A stretch of DNA of 64,000 bases from Granulicella sibirica (GTDB taxonomy: Bacteria; Acidobacteriota; Terriglobia; Terriglobales; Acidobacteriaceae). Under the pieces are notes generated by a model. That model had not been told where the DNA came from and did no database searches. It saw nothing but the letters and a program-made list of their open reading frames with translations. Below are positions 1 through 10,200 of this stretch, piece by piece. The position numbers and the translations under genes were made by a program. The first letter of the stretch is position 1; each line of letters starts with the position of its first letter. Location of the stretch: the NCBI RefSeq assembly GCF_004115155.1, contig NZ_RDSM01000002.1, positions 744,001-808,000 on the forward strand. Reading direction: 5' to 3'.

Positions 1-129
1 AATGGTGGAAAACTCACACAACTTTTCGGAACGGTTTGCGTCTATTTGAATGTAGCTAGCAATTGCCGGACTATCAGTTCCCTCGGTTACGGCGTCCCCT
101 ATCCGCAACACCAATACCCATCCTTTAGT

Positions 130-155
130 AAGGCGCCCTGAACACCGGGCGCCTT
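130..155. terminator. Hairpin, probable bidirectional terminator
   Basis: A perfect 9-bp stem (AAGGCGCCC / GGGCGCCTT) encloses an 8-base loop. It lies 37 bases past the stop of the minus-strand hydrolase gene. There is only a short T tract on either side, so termination strength is uncertain. Confidence 0.5.
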
Positions 156-191
156 CACTCCTTAAGCCGACTTTCTCGAATTTGGCGTGAT

Positions 192-1154
192 TCAACGGCT
201 TTGCTGCGGGGCCGTGAGGCTTGAGGGTGCCTGCGCGAGGCTTTGATCGAGGAACCGGGCTATACCCTGGGGAAGGCTACCGGGATCGTTTGATACAAGC
301 TCCAAGGTTGTCTTCGGATCTGCTGCAGTCTTGTAGGTGGGTGGGATCGGGGATGACGGAGTGGGATAGCTGATGAGAAGCTTTGGCGTCCTGAGACCAG
401 AGAGGCCGCCGAGGGGAAAATCCTCGTGGAAGAGCGCGCGAACGGGGAGAGCGCGGGTACGGGGGTCGGCCATGGCGGTTCCGATGGGATCGGGGCCGAG
501 AGAGTCGAGGATGAGGGCAGGAATCTTTGGATCAGAAGAGGCAAGTTGGACGGCGAGGCTGGCACCCAGACCGTGGCCGAAGAGGATCAGGTGGTCTGCT
601 GGTACGTGGCGACTGTTCTCAGTCCACAGCAGGGCAGCGTGAGCATCTTCCAGCATGCGGATCTGATTGGGGTGCGTTGGGTCGCTTTGGCCGTATCCGC
701 GATAGTCGAAAGCGAAGATGCTGAGGCCCAATCCGTGAAGGACCGCGAGATTGCCGGCATCCGGCGCACTCTGCGAGAGGGAGGCGTCGCCCGAGCGAAG
801 GTAGAGGACGGTGTAGCCTGCGTACTTTGAATTGGGCGCGGCAGCCAGGTAGGCACCCGAAAGTCGCGGTGAACCAGTCTCCGCGGCGTCGAAATGGACA
901 GGTTCAGCCGGGAGACCTCCGAGAGTGTCGAGGGGGGAGTTCGAGCGCTGGGGATGCAGGATGAGCTGCCACTGTCCCTGGTAGAAGAGGAGGCAGAGGG
1001 TCAGATAGCCGCAGACAAGGGCCGCGACGATGGTGAAGCCGAGCGCCTTCAGAATCCAGATGGGGTCAACGGTTTCGGGAGTGGATGCTGCCTTCGGCGT
1101 GGGCTGGGGGGCGGTGGTACGGGTGGTCTTGGGGCGAGGCATGGGTCTGTTCAA
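192..1154 (-). CDS. Membrane-anchored alpha/beta-hydrolase-fold protein, catalytic triad apparently lost
   Basis: A 320-residue protein with a Pro/Thr-rich cytoplasmic tail, one transmembrane helix at about residues 33-58, and an alpha/beta-hydrolase domain of the type found in bem46/FrsA-like serine hydrolases. The FDYRGYG strand-turn motif (about 149-155) is well preserved. The nucleophile elbow reads G-H-G-L-G (193-197), with Gly195 where the family has Ser. The usual HG oxyanion motif after the first strand is replaced by R-S-G-D. The C-terminal segment before the last helix has no His where the catalytic one is expected. The fold is therefore likely kept while hydrolysis is likely lost; a scaffold or binding role is inference. 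No operon partner is evident: the next gene runs the other way. Confidence 0.8.
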   Translation of the reverse strand: MNRPMPRPKTTRTTAPQPTPKAASTPETVDPIWILKALGFTIVAALVCGYLTLCLLFYQGQWQLILHPQRSNSPLDTLGGLPAEPVHFDAAETGSPRLSGAYLAAAPNSKYAGYTVLYLRSGDASLSQSAPDAGNLAVLHGLGLSIFAFDYRGYGQSDPTHPNQIRMLEDAHAALLWTENSRHVPADHLILFGHGLGASLAVQLASSDPKIPALILDSLGPDPIGTAMADPRTRALPVRALFHEDFPLGGLSGLRTPKLLISYPTPSSPIPPTYKTAADPKTTLELVSNDPGSLPQGIARFLDQSLAQAPSSLTAPQQSR

Positions 1155-1234
1155 ACTGTAGCATTCGGCTCGCGCTGCGGCACTCCGGGCGATGGCGGAC
1201 TGCGGGAGTGGGACGCCTTAGTAAGATGGCTGCT

Positions 1235-1239
1235 GGAGG
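1235..1239 (+). promoter_or_regulatory. Ribosome-binding site fixing a TTG start
   Basis: GGAGG lies 8 bases before the TTG at 1248. This supports the short Rieske protein over the longer open frame, which would run far into the opposing hydrolase gene. Confidence 0.6.
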
Positions 1240-1247
1240 ATTTGTTC

Positions 1248-1559
1248 TTGGCGCAATGGGTGAAGTTGATCAGCCTGGCCGACGCTCCGGAGCCGGGCAA
1301 GGTGATGGAGTGCGGGGTGGATGGGGTCGAAATCTGCCTGGCGAACGTTGCGGGAGAGTTGTCGGCGCTTGATAACTGGTGTCCGCACCGGCGCGGGCCG
1401 CTTGGGGAGGGGTGGCTCGAAGGCTCCTCGGTGGTGTGCCCGTGGCACTCGTGGGCATTTGATGTGAAGACGGGACTGTCGACTTATCCGGAGAAGGAGC
1501 GGGTGGATGCATTTCCACTAAGAATTGACGGCGAGGATGTCCTGGTAGACATCGAGTGA
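1248..1559 (+). CDS. Small Rieske [2Fe-2S] protein
   Basis: A stand-alone Rieske domain of 103 residues. The cluster ligands are clear: Cys45-Pro-His47, then 16 residues, then Cys64-Pro-Trp-His67, the CxH...CxxH pattern of Rieske ferredoxins and NirD-like proteins. Such proteins carry electrons to oxygenases or reductases; no partner gene is adjacent, so its acceptor is unknown. The TTG start gives a protein opening M-A-Q-W-V-K-L, typical of the family, and has GGAGG at ideal spacing; the longer open frame begins at 894, antisense to the hydrolase gene, and has no such support. A GTG at 1260 is the alternative start. No signal peptide, so cytoplasmic. Confidence 0.85.
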   Translation: MAQWVKLISLADAPEPGKVMECGVDGVEICLANVAGELSALDNWCPHRRGPLGEGWLEGSSVVCPWHSWAFDVKTGLSTYPEKERVDAFPLRIDGEDVLVDIE

Positions 1560-1708
1560 CTTGCCTGTCCCGCATGAGGCGCGCGGTTGAACCACAGCGG
1601 GTTACCCTGTGGAGAAGTTTTGACGACAGGTTGATGCTTGCGAGCATATTCTGAACGCAGCCCGAACTGGTTGCAAGCCGACTGGCGGGTGCTTAGGGGA
1701 GATTTACC

Positions 1709-1837
1709 ATGAAGCTTCGGAATCTGATGCTTGGCGTCATTGCCATGATCGTGCTCGCTGGGTCTGTGATCCCGGCTGGCGCGCAGCCCTACCACCGGCA
1801 TCATCGCCGTCACCACCGCCACCATCATCGCCGGTAG
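1709..1837 (+). CDS. Tiny secreted His/Arg-rich peptide
   Basis: A 42-residue product with an AGGGGAG ribosome-binding site. Residues 1-25 form a good signal peptide: K/R near the start, a hydrophobic core, and an A-G-A cleavage motif. The 17-residue mature part contains eight His and six Arg and little else. No family is recognised. Such a tail could bind metal ions or polyanions, but that is inference from composition. The gene stands alone and is followed by a strong terminator at 1909-1935, which supports its being a real transcription unit. Confidence 0.6.
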   Translation: MKLRNLMLGVIAMIVLAGSVIPAGAQPYHRHHRRHHRHHHRR

Positions 1838-1908
1838 CCTCCGGCACCCAGCGAAGTAGAGCTGCGGCGCGTCTCATGGCTCGTCTGGTCTGCGGAATGT
1901 CAACGTGG

Positions 1909-1935
1909 AATGCCCGGATTCGTCCGGGCATTTTC
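1909..1935 (+). terminator. Rho-independent terminator
   Basis: A perfect 10-bp stem (AATGCCCGGA / TCCGGGCATT) with a TTCG loop is followed by TTT. It lies 71 bases after the His-rich peptide gene and before carA. Its presence also argues against the longest carA frame, which would start inside it. Confidence 0.8.
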
Positions 1936-2074
1936 CGTGCTTTCAGGTCGCGAGCGACAGCCCAGGAGGTCCGCATTCCGAGGAAACCTTGTCTTACCGC
2001 AATCCTCCAGCGTGCAAGGTTCGATGCTGATAGAATCACTTGAATCCACTCCTTTTGGATTTACTGGAGAGGCA

Positions 2075-3208
2075 ATGCAGGCAATGCTGGCGCTGGAAGA
2101 TGGGCGCATCTTTCGCGGTAAAGGTTTTGGCGCGCGGGCCGAGTGCTCGGGCGAGGTGGTCTTCAATACATCGCTGACCGGCTACCAGGAGATCTTCACG
2201 GATCCCTCGTATGCGGGGCAGATTGTGGTTCTCACGAACCCTCACATTGGAAATTACGGAACGACACCGCATGATGCGGAGGCGTCGAAGCCTTATATCG
2301 AAGGTCTCGTGACGCGTGAGTTCTCTGCGATGAGCTCGAACTGGCGTTCAACCGAGGTCGCGGACGAATACCTGGAGCGGAATGGGATTCCGGTGATCGC
2401 TGGCGTGGATACGCGCGCCGTCGTTCGGCATCTGCGGGCGAATGGCGTCATGCGTGGCGTGATCGCTTCCGGTGAGTCGCTTGATTCGGAAGCGCTGGTC
2501 GCAAAGGCGCGGGCGATTCGCAAGATGGACGGCACGGACCTGGCTTCGGTCGTGAGCACGAAGAAGATCTACGAGTGGAGCGATGCGGAGCCGAAGAACC
2601 AGACGGGCGATTCGCTGCTCGGTGCGGGTTCGGACAAGGCGCTTAAGCACGTGGTCGCTTATGACTTCGGCATCAAGGAAAACATCCTGCGCATGCTTAC
2701 GCGCGAAGGATGCCGTGTGACCGTTGTCCCGGCTCGCACGTCCGCCGAAGAGGTGATGGCGATGAAGCCGGATGGGGTGTTCTTCTCGAACGGACCCGGC
2801 GATCCGGAGCCTCTGGATTACGCGATCGAGAACGTGCAGAAGCTCAAGGGGCAGGCTCCGCTGTTCGGGATCTGCCTCGGACACCAGATCTTCGGGCTGG
2901 CGCTCGGCGGTAAGACCTACAAGCTAAAGTTCGGGCATCACGGCGGGAATCACCCGATCCTGAACCACGAGACGGGCAAGGTCGAGATCACCGCGCAAAA
3001 CCATAATTTCAACGTCGACCCGGCTTCGTTGCCGAGCGATGTCGAGCAGACACACACAAACCTGAACGACAACACAATGGCGGGGTTGAAGTCGAAGACG
3101 GACCCGATGTTCAGCGTGCAGTACCACCCGGAGGCGAGTCCGGGGCCGCATGACTCGCACTATCTGTTCCGGGATTTCCGGAAGATGATGGATGAGTGGG
3201 AGAAGTGA
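2075..3208 (+). CDS. carA: Carbamoyl-phosphate synthase small (glutaminase) subunit
   Basis: CarA hydrolyses glutamine and passes ammonia to CarB for carbamoyl phosphate, the precursor of pyrimidines and arginine. From the chosen ATG it is 377 residues, close to the 382 of E. coli. The N-terminal CarA domain is followed by a class I glutamine amidotransferase with nucleophile Cys267 in G-I-C-L-G-H-Q and the His351/Glu353 pair in Y-H-P-E-A. The ATG at 2075 has GGAGA just upstream; an open frame extends back to 1910 but contains the terminator of the previous gene. A GIY-YIG gene separates carA from carB on the same strand, an unusual interruption. Confidence 0.95.
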   Translation: MQAMLALEDGRIFRGKGFGARAECSGEVVFNTSLTGYQEIFTDPSYAGQIVVLTNPHIGNYGTTPHDAEASKPYIEGLVTREFSAMSSNWRSTEVADEYLERNGIPVIAGVDTRAVVRHLRANGVMRGVIASGESLDSEALVAKARAIRKMDGTDLASVVSTKKIYEWSDAEPKNQTGDSLLGAGSDKALKHVVAYDFGIKENILRMLTREGCRVTVVPARTSAEEVMAMKPDGVFFSNGPGDPEPLDYAIENVQKLKGQAPLFGICLGHQIFGLALGGKTYKLKFGHHGGNHPILNHETGKVEITAQNHNFNVDPASLPSDVEQTHTNLNDNTMAGLKSKTDPMFSVQYHPEASPGPHDSHYLFRDFRKMMDEWEK

Positions 3209-3281
3209 AGGAGCAGGACGAGATTAGTTATTGAAACTCTGAAAGTTGAGCACAGGGGCGCGTGTATCGGTGACTGGTGAG

Positions 3282-3871
3282 ATGACGCAAGTGAACGATG
3301 AACGAACCTTCTATGTTTATGCGCTGAAGGATCCTCTACTCAAACCTGCGGTTCCGTTCTACATCGGCAAGGGTACAGGTGTGCGGGCCTGGGAGCACGA
3401 GCTAACACCGGACACTTCTTCGAAAGGCAGGAGGATTTCCCAGATTCACGAGGCTGGGCAGCAAGTACTCGTGACGAAGTTAGCAGATCGTCTCACTGAA
3501 ACCGACGCGCTGAGGATCGAGGCGGAATTGATCTCCGCATTCGGAAGTGAAGTCACTGGTGGACTTCTTACAAACGCGGTTTTCCCTAGGCTTGAGTTGG
3601 CTAGGCGTAAGTCCCGAAATTTGAATATACCGAGTGGTACTTGGGAAAAAGCACAGCTTGGTTTGCAACTGATGGAAAGCGCGGTTCTGGAGTTGGCGCT
3701 TGCAAATCAAGAAGGAGTTACTAACTCCGACGTTTCGCATGCGTTAGGTCTACAGAGCGATTACCTCGGTGGATCAAGGATTACCTCAGCTGGAGCGTTC
3801 TCGGCCTTCTTATGCGTGAAGGCCGAATGATCCGCGTAGAGAAAAAAAGACATAAGGCACAGGTGCGATAG
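3282..3871 (+). pseudogene. GIY-YIG nuclease-like protein (LEM-3 type), frameshifted near the 3' end
   Basis: The N-terminal half has a GIY-YIG-type domain: Y-V-Y (11-13), F-Y-I-G-K-G-T-G (26-33) and the conserved Glu region R-I-E-A-E-L-I (79-85). Proteins of this type cut DNA or are orphan nucleases of unknown role. The frame reads 182 residues to a TGA at 3828. About 17 codons before that stop, after Ser165, the -1 frame continues with a strongly protein-like tail (D-Y-L-S-W-S-V-L-G-L-L, then a basic end) to a TAG at 3869, two bases before carB. One lost A in the AAGG at 3776-3779 would explain this. Restored length would be 196 residues. The start is the ATG at 3282; a TTG at 3246 is possible. 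Composition is more AT-rich than carA and carB, suggesting insertion between them. Confidence 0.7.
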
Positions 3872-3873
3872 AA

Positions 3874-6800
3874 ATGCCACGCAGGAATGACATTGCGAAG
3901 ATTCTGGTGATCGGCTCGGGGCCGATCGTGATTGGGCAGTCGGCCGAGTTTGATTACTCGGGGACGCAGGCTTGCAAGGCGCTCAAGGCTGAAGGCTACG
4001 AGGTTGTGCTGGTGAATTCGAACCCGGCATCGATCATGACGGATCCCGAGGTTGCCGATCGAACGTACATCGAGCCTTTGAACGCCGCCTATGTCGAAGA
4101 GATCCTGCGGGTCGAGACGGAGATGCTGCGAGAGTCCGGGGCCAAGGGCGTGTTCGCCGTGCTGCCAACGGTCGGCGGACAGACGGCGCTGAACCTTGCC
4201 GTCGATCTTGCGGATTCGGGTGTTCTGGATAAGTACGGCGTCGAGTTGATTGGAGCGAAGCTCGAGGCGATCAAGAAGGCGGAGGATCGGCTTTTGTTCA
4301 AGGACGCGATGAACAAGATCGGTCTTGACATGCCGAAGTCGCTCCTCGTGAACAACGTCGGCGATGGGCTTGCCTTTGCGGGGAAGATCGGCTTCCCGGT
4401 TGTCATCCGGCCTTCGTTCACGCTGGGTGGTTCTGGCGGCGGTATCGCTTATAACCGCGAGGAGATGACGGACATTCTCTCGCGCGGGCTTGATCTCTCG
4501 CCGGTCAGCGAGTGCCTGATCGAGGAGAGCGTGCTTGGATGGAAGGAGTACGAGCTTGAGGTCGTGCGCGATCTCAATGACAACGTCATCATCATCTGCT
4601 CGATCGAGAACTTCGATCCGATGGGCGTGCATACGGGTGACTCGATTACTGTCGCTCCGGCGCAGACGCTGACGGACCGCGAGTACCAGAGGATGCGTGA
4701 CGCGGCCATCGCCTGCATCCGCGAGATCGGTGTCGAGACTGGCGGATCGAATGTGCAGTTCGCTGTCAACCCGCTGAATGGCCGCATGACGGTTATCGAG
4801 ATGAATCCGCGCGTATCGCGGTCGTCGGCGCTGGCTTCGAAGGCGACGGGATTTCCGATTGCGAAGATCGCGGCGCGCCTTGCTGTCGGCTACACACTTG
4901 ACGAGTTGAAAAACGACATCACGAAGGTGACGCCGGCCTGCTTCGAGCCGACGATCGACTATGTCGTCGTCAAGATTCCGAAGTGGCAGTTCGAGAAGTT
5001 CCCTGGAACAGACGAGGGGCTTGGCCCGCAAATGAAGTCGGTCGGCGAAGTCATGGCGATCGGCCGGAGCTTCAAGGAAGCCATGATGAAGGCGGTGCGG
5101 TCGCTCGAGACAGGCAAGAAGGCGACGGCTGCGGACATCGAGCCGAGGCGCCTGACGCAACGGCTCGTCACGGCGCACCCGGAGCGTCTGCAGTACGTAC
5201 GGTACGCCTTCGAGAAGGGGATGACGGTGCGCGAGGTTGCGCGCATGACCGGCATGGATCCGTGGTTCCTGTACCAGATGAAGGAGATCACGGACGAGAT
5301 CAAGGCCATCAGCGAGATCCCTTTCGAACAGGTTACCGAAGAGGCCTTGCGCGACGCCAAGAAGATGGGCATCTCCGATGAGCGCCTCGCGACCGGCTGG
5401 GGAGTCGAAGCTTCCGCTGTTCGTCAGCTTCGCGCCCGGCTCGGTGTGCTTCCGGTGTTCAAGCTTGTGGATACGTGTGCGGCCGAGTTCGAGAGCCTTA
5501 CCCCGTATCTCTATAGCTGCTACGACGAGGAGGATGAGGCGTCTCCGACGAAGCGCAAGAAGATCATGATTCTCGGCAGCGGGCCGAACCGCATCGGGCA
5601 GGGAATCGAGTTCGATTACTGCTGCTGCCATGCGGCCTTCGCGCTGCGCGAAGATGGCTACGAGACCGTCATGGTGAACTGCAATCCCGAGACGGTTTCG
5701 ACGGATTACGATACGAGCGACCGTCTCTACTTCGAGCCGCTTACGCTTGAAGACGTGCTTGCCGTTTACGAGCACGAGGCAGCCTCCGGTGCCGAGATTG
5801 GGATGATCGTGCAGTTCGGCGGGCAGACGCCGCTGAACCTTTCGCTTCCTTTGAAGGCGGCTGGTGTGCCGATCATTGGAACGTCGCCTGAGTCGATCGA
5901 TCTTGCTGAGGATCGGAAGCGCTTCGGCAAGCTGATCGAGCAGTTGCAGATCCCTCAGCCCGAAGGTGCGATGGCTACGTCCGTGGAGGAGGCTGTCGCG
6001 GGCGCGAACCGCGTCGGATACCCGGTGCTTGTGCGGCCATCGTATGTGCTTGGCGGGCGGGCGATGGTGATCGCGTATGACGATGAAGCGATCGTGAAGT
6101 ACATGAGCACGGCGATCGAGTACTCGCAGGAGCGGCCGGTGCTGATCGATCACTTCCTTGAAGATGCGACCGAGGTTGACGTCGATGCGCTGTGCGATGG
6201 CGACGATGTGCTGATTGCAGGCATCATGCAGCACATCGAGGAGGCCGGTATCCACTCAGGAGACTCGTCCTGCGTGCTTCCAGCGGTCGATCTGAGCCAG
6301 GATGTGCTGGAGACGATCCGGAAGCATACGCGGGCGCTGGCGAAGGCTCTCAACGTAATCGGACTGGTGAACATCCAGTTTGCGATCCAGCGTGGCAAGG
6401 TCTTCGTGATCGAGGTCAATCCACGTGCCTCACGGACCGTTCCGTATGTCTCGAAGGCCACGGGTATTCCTCTGGCCAAGATCGCGTCGCGCCTCATGGT
6501 TGGCAAGAAGCTCAGAGATCTCCTTCCGGAGCAGGTTGCCTCGGGCAAGGATCTCGATACGGGATCGCACTTCTTTGTGAAGTCGCCGGTGTTCCCGTGG
6601 GGTAAGTTCCCGGGCGTCGATACCGTGCTTGGGCCGGAGATGAAGTCGACCGGCGAAGTGATGGGTGTCGCGGATAACTTCGGCGAGGCGTTCGCCAAGG
6701 CGCAGATTGCCGCGGGCCAGGTACTCCCAGTGAAGGGAACCATCTTCCTCTCGGTCAACGATCACGACAAGGATGGGCTCGTGCAGCTCGCGAAGGACTT

Positions 6801-7155
6801 CACCGAGATGGGCTTCCACCTCGTCGCGACGCATGGGACCGCGGACGTGCTTGAGAAGGCGGGCATGCAGCCGGAGCGCGTCTACAAGGTGAAGGAAGGC
6901 AGGCCGAACGTGGTCGACTTCATCAAGGGCGAGCGGATTCAGTTGATCATCAACACGCCGCGCGGGCAGGATACGTTCTTCGATGAGAAGGCGATTCGGC
7001 GGGCGGCGGTGCTTGCAAGGATTCCTACAATCACGACCCTGGCGGCTGCGCGCGCTGCTGCAGAGGGAATCGCGGCGCTACAGGGTGGAACGCTGAGCGT
7101 GATTGCCTTGCAGACGCTCCATGCGGAACGGGTCGCCGTGGCTACGGTCTCATAA
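3874..7155 (+). CDS. carB: Carbamoyl-phosphate synthase large subunit
   Basis: CarB makes carbamoyl phosphate from bicarbonate, ammonia and two ATP. The 1093 residues show the expected internal duplication: an ATP-grasp synthetase half starting I-L-V-I-G-S-G-P near residue 10 and a second starting [14 protein letters not shown] near residue 565. The C-terminal MGS-type allosteric domain starts at about residue 950 ([10 protein letters not shown]). It has AGGTG 8 bases before the ATG. It probably shares a transcript with carA, given same orientation and a strong terminator right after it. It is slightly longer than the 1073 of E. coli, mainly at the C-terminus. Confidence 0.97.
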   Translation: MPRRNDIAKILVIGSGPIVIGQSAEFDYSGTQACKALKAEGYEVVLVNSNPASIMTDPEVADRTYIEPLNAAYVEEILRVETEMLRESGAKGVFAVLPTVGGQTALNLAVDLADSGVLDKYGVELIGAKLEAIKKAEDRLLFKDAMNKIGLDMPKSLLVNNVGDGLAFAGKIGFPVVIRPSFTLGGSGGGIAYNREEMTDILSRGLDLSPVSECLIEESVLGWKEYELEVVRDLNDNVIIICSIENFDPMGVHTGDSITVAPAQTLTDREYQRMRDAAIACIREIGVETGGSNVQFAVNPLNGRMTVIEMNPRVSRSSALASKATGFPIAKIAARLAVGYTLDELKNDITKVTPACFEPTIDYVVVKIPKWQFEKFPGTDEGLGPQMKSVGEVMAIGRSFKEAMMKAVRSLETGKKATAADIEPRRLTQRLVTAHPERLQYVRYAFEKGMTVREVARMTGMDPWFLYQMKEITDEIKAISEIPFEQVTEEALRDAKKMGISDERLATGWGVEASAVRQLRARLGVLPVFKLVDTCAAEFESLTPYLYSCYDEEDEASPTKRKKIMILGSGPNRIGQGIEFDYCCCHAAFALREDGYETVMVNCNPETVSTDYDTSDRLYFEPLTLEDVLAVYEHEAASGAEIGMIVQFGGQTPLNLSLPLKAAGVPIIGTSPESIDLAEDRKRFGKLIEQLQIPQPEGAMATSVEEAVAGANRVGYPVLVRPSYVLGGRAMVIAYDDEAIVKYMSTAIEYSQERPVLIDHFLEDATEVDVDALCDGDDVLIAGIMQHIEEAGIHSGDSSCVLPAVDLSQDVLETIRKHTRALAKALNVIGLVNIQFAIQRGKVFVIEVNPRASRTVPYVSKATGIPLAKIASRLMVGKKLRDLLPEQVASGKDLDTGSHFFVKSPVFPWGKFPGVDTVLGPEMKSTGEVMGVADNFGEAFAKAQIAAGQVLPVKGTIFLSVNDHDKDGLVQLAKDFTEMGFHLVATHGTADVLEKAGMQPERVYKVKEGRPNVVDFIKGERIQLIINTPRGQDTFFDEKAIRRAAVLARIPTITTLAAARAAAEGIAALQGGTLSVIALQTLHAERVAVATVS

Positions 7156-7160
7156 CAAAG

Positions 7161-7195
7161 AAGAGGGGGCCACGGTATGTGGCCCCCTCTTGGTT
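7161..7195 (+). terminator. Terminator of the car operon
   Basis: A 13-bp perfect stem (AAGAGGGGGCCAC / GTGGCCCCCTCTT) with a 5-base loop begins 5 bases after the carB stop. The flanking A and T runs would let it act in both directions. Confidence 0.85.
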
Positions 7196-7197
7196 GA

Positions 7198-7234
7198 TAA
7201 AACACTGGGCGAGCCACAACGGCTCGCCCAGTGT
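7198..7234 (-). terminator. Terminator of the TonB receptor gene
   Basis: A 14-bp perfect stem (arms 7202-7215 and 7221-7234) starts just after the receptor stop codon. On the minus strand it is followed by TTTTATC. It sits back to back with the car terminator. Confidence 0.8.
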
Positions 7235-7236
7235 CG

Positions 7237-10200
7237 TTAGAACTGCGCCTTGAGTGCGAACTGGTACAGGCGCGGGGTGTAGTTCGGATCAGTCTGCGAG
7301 ACCTGGCCGAAGGCTGCGTTGCCGAACTGTGAGGCCGACGTACCGTTCCCAATGTAGAAGTTCGGCGTGTTGGAGATGTTGTAGCTCTCCGCACGGAACT
7401 GCACGCTCACGCGTTCGGTGACCGGGAAGTTCTTGAAGATGGAGAGATCGACGTGGCGGAAGTCGGGGCCAAACAGCGAGTTGCGCTGCGTGTTTCCGAT
7501 GGTTCCAAGGGGCTGAGGAGCGAAGGCCGCCGTGTTGAAGAACTGCGCGTTGGTCTTGTGGCTGGCGCGAGCGTCGCCAATTTGGTTCGGACGATCGTTG
7601 CCACCGCTGTTCTGCGGGACCGCGCGATTGCTATAGCCGTGCCTGAGGCCATCGCTCTCGATCGGGTTATCCGCGCCGCTGCCCGTGCTTGTAATGGTGA
7701 ACGGCTTGCCGCTCTGCCAGACGGTGATGGTATTCGCCTGCCAGCCGCTGAACGCCGCCTTCTTGATGCCGTGGAAGTTCTTGCCATACTGCAGTTCGTA
7801 GTTGAGCGAGAGAGCGAAGCGGTTCTGGATGTCGTTCTCCGCGATGCCGTACTCGATCTGCCGAATGCGGGTTGGGTCTGCGTTGCTCCAGCCCTGGCTG
7901 CCGCCCTGCTGCGAGAAGCCTGTGATGTCGCTCAGGCCCTTGCTCCAGGTGTAGTTGGCGTCGAAGGCCAGCCCGTGGGTGAAGCGGCGTTGGAAGGAGG
8001 TCTGGAGTGCGCTGTAGTTCGAGACTCCTTCGCTGTCGATATAGCTGACGCCGCCGAGGTTATTCAGGATATTGCCGAGGGGACGCGTCGCGCCACTCGA
8101 GTTTGTGATTGGGTTGAAGGGTTTTGGCTGGTTGATGTTGTTGATCGACTCCGGCAGATGCTGGCCGATGTTGCCGACGTAGCCGATAGTGAAGACGTTC
8201 GCGCCGAACTGCTGCTCCATCTGCAGGTTGAACTGCTGGATAAGAGCCGACTTGAAGTGAGGCGCCTCGGCCACGAAACCAAGGCCATTGATGCCTGCCA
8301 GGTTTGTGATGTCCGGTGCGGATGGAGCGGGCAGACCCGTGTTCAGCGTTCCGGGGGCACCGATCTTGGGAGAGGCGCAGTCAGGATTCTGGCCGGCAGA
8401 CTGACCAAGTTCGGTTTCAATCTGAACGGCGAGGGTCGACTGGCAGGCAGGGCTGAAGTTGGAGGTGAACGGTGCGTTCTTCAGATCGGCGTTCGAGGTG
8501 TAGTTGCCGGGGAAGAAGCTCAATCCGTATCCGCCGCGTAGAACGATGCTCGGGGTGAGCGACGCGGAGAAGCCGACGCGTGGTGCTACGTTGGAGTAAT
8601 CGGTCGGAATGTTGACTTGCGAGTTGACGCCGTTCTGGCCGGCAACCTTGAGAGCAGAGCTGATGGAGGCGGTGTTGAGTGTCAGGGCCTGCAGGAAGTC
8701 GAAGTTGGAGATGTGGTTGTGCGCTTCGGTGAAGGGTGTGAAGACGTCGTAGCGGAGGCCGTAGATGAGAGTCAGCTTCGGGTTCACCTTCCAGCTATCC
8801 TGCGCGAAGCCGCTTGGCTCGTAGCTGCGATAGTCGGGAGCGAAGAGGTTGGCGTTTCGTACTTCGTTGTTGAAGGCTCCCACGAGCATCGAGGCGAGCT
8901 GATTGTTCTGCTGGGTCAACTGGTCGGAGTTGCTGTCGGTCGGGAGGTTGAAGCCATAAGCGCCGACTGCGGATGCGCTCTGGACGTTGCGTGCCTGCCT
9001 GCGAAGGAAGCTCGCACCGGCCTTGATGTTGTGGTTGCCCTTGGTCCAGCTCACGGTTCCCGAGTACTGGAAGGTATTGTCGATGTCCTGCAGAGGAACG
9101 TAGGCACCATCACCGATTTCAGAGAACGGGCCGACGGAGATCGGTGTCAGGGAATCGGCGAAGGGGCTGAAATTGGTCATGCTGGCAGGGAAGCCGATCT
9201 TCACATCTGCTCCGATGCCGTAGTTGAGAGGAAGCGAGAGGTTGTTGATGCGCGTGAAAGCCGCGCGTAGGTCGAGAAGAAGGTTTTGGGTGAAGGTGTG
9301 GGTGAATCCGAAGGCATACTGCTGCGAGATGTCCTTTGCGGGACCGTCGAAGTCGTATCGGCCGCCGCTGATCTGCAGGCCGTTCTGGGTGCCGAGGCCG
9401 GGAGGCGTAAAGGTGTTGACCGTGTTGTAGGAGAAGCGTCCGAAGAAGACGTTGCGGTCGTTGAAGCGGTGATCGACGCGCGCGTCGTAGGTGTTGCTGG
9501 TCTGTGTCTTGTTCGGGCTGGTGATGTAGTTGTTGGTGAGCTGGCCGACTGGGCCGGCGTTGGGGGCGGGGAAGAGCTTGAGGTAGTTCAGAGCGATCTG
9601 GTTGATTGGCAGTGGCGTTCCGCTGACCGGGTTGATCGTGCCATTCGCCGTGGAGAGAAGCGATTGCGGATTGGTCTGGATTGCGTTGTATTCGGCGAGT
9701 GTCGGGACCGTCTTGGTGTAGGTGACGCCGACTACCTGGCGCAGACCTTCATAGTCGAAGAAGAAGAACGTCTTGTCATGGAAGATTGGTCCGCCGATAC
9801 TTCCGCCGAACTGGTTCTGGCGTAGCTCGGGCTTGCTTCCTGTCGTCTGGAGGACACTGCGGCCGTCGAAGATGTCGTTGCGGAAGAACTCGTACGCCGA
9901 GCCATGGAACTTGTTCGTTCCGGAGCGCGTGACGATGTTGATGACGCCACCAGCGGTGCGGCCAGCCTCTGGCGCATAGCTGTTGGTCTGGACGGTAATC
10001 TCCTGGATTCCTTCGACGTTCGGCTTTACGCCGATCGACCCGATGATGCGTTCGTTGTCGTCGACGCCGTCGACAACCCAGTTGTTGAGGGTGTCATCCT
10101 GGCCGTTGACCGAGATGCCGGCCGCGTTCGTGCGGCGATCATCCGGGCGTCCACCACTGGACAGACCATTTCCAGGACCTTCATTCGCTCCGGGAACAAG

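Noticed and set aside
1..141. Open plus-strand frame from the window edge to a TGA at 139, possibly the end of an upstream gene
   Set aside because: Only 46 codons, without recognisable motifs, with mixed third-position bases and a stop inside a hairpin loop. It could be a gene end but cannot be supported from here.
894..1247. N-terminal extension of the Rieske protein frame
   Set aside because: It is antisense to the hydrolase gene for most of its length, and a GGAGG-TTG start at 1248 gives a normal-sized Rieske protein.
2008..2036. Possible sigma-70 promoter before carA ending in TAGAAT
   Set aside because: No acceptable -35 hexamer lies at 16-18 bases spacing.
3760..3790. Programmed -1 frameshifting in the GIY-YIG gene
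   Set aside because: The sequence at the junction (ATCAAGG) is not a canonical slippery heptamer and no downstream pseudoknot was evident, so a lost base is the simpler reading.
3781..6255. An 824-codon minus-strand frame opposite carB
   Set aside because: A long shadow frame caused by high GC; the Arg/His/Leu-rich product has no domain and carB is unmistakable.
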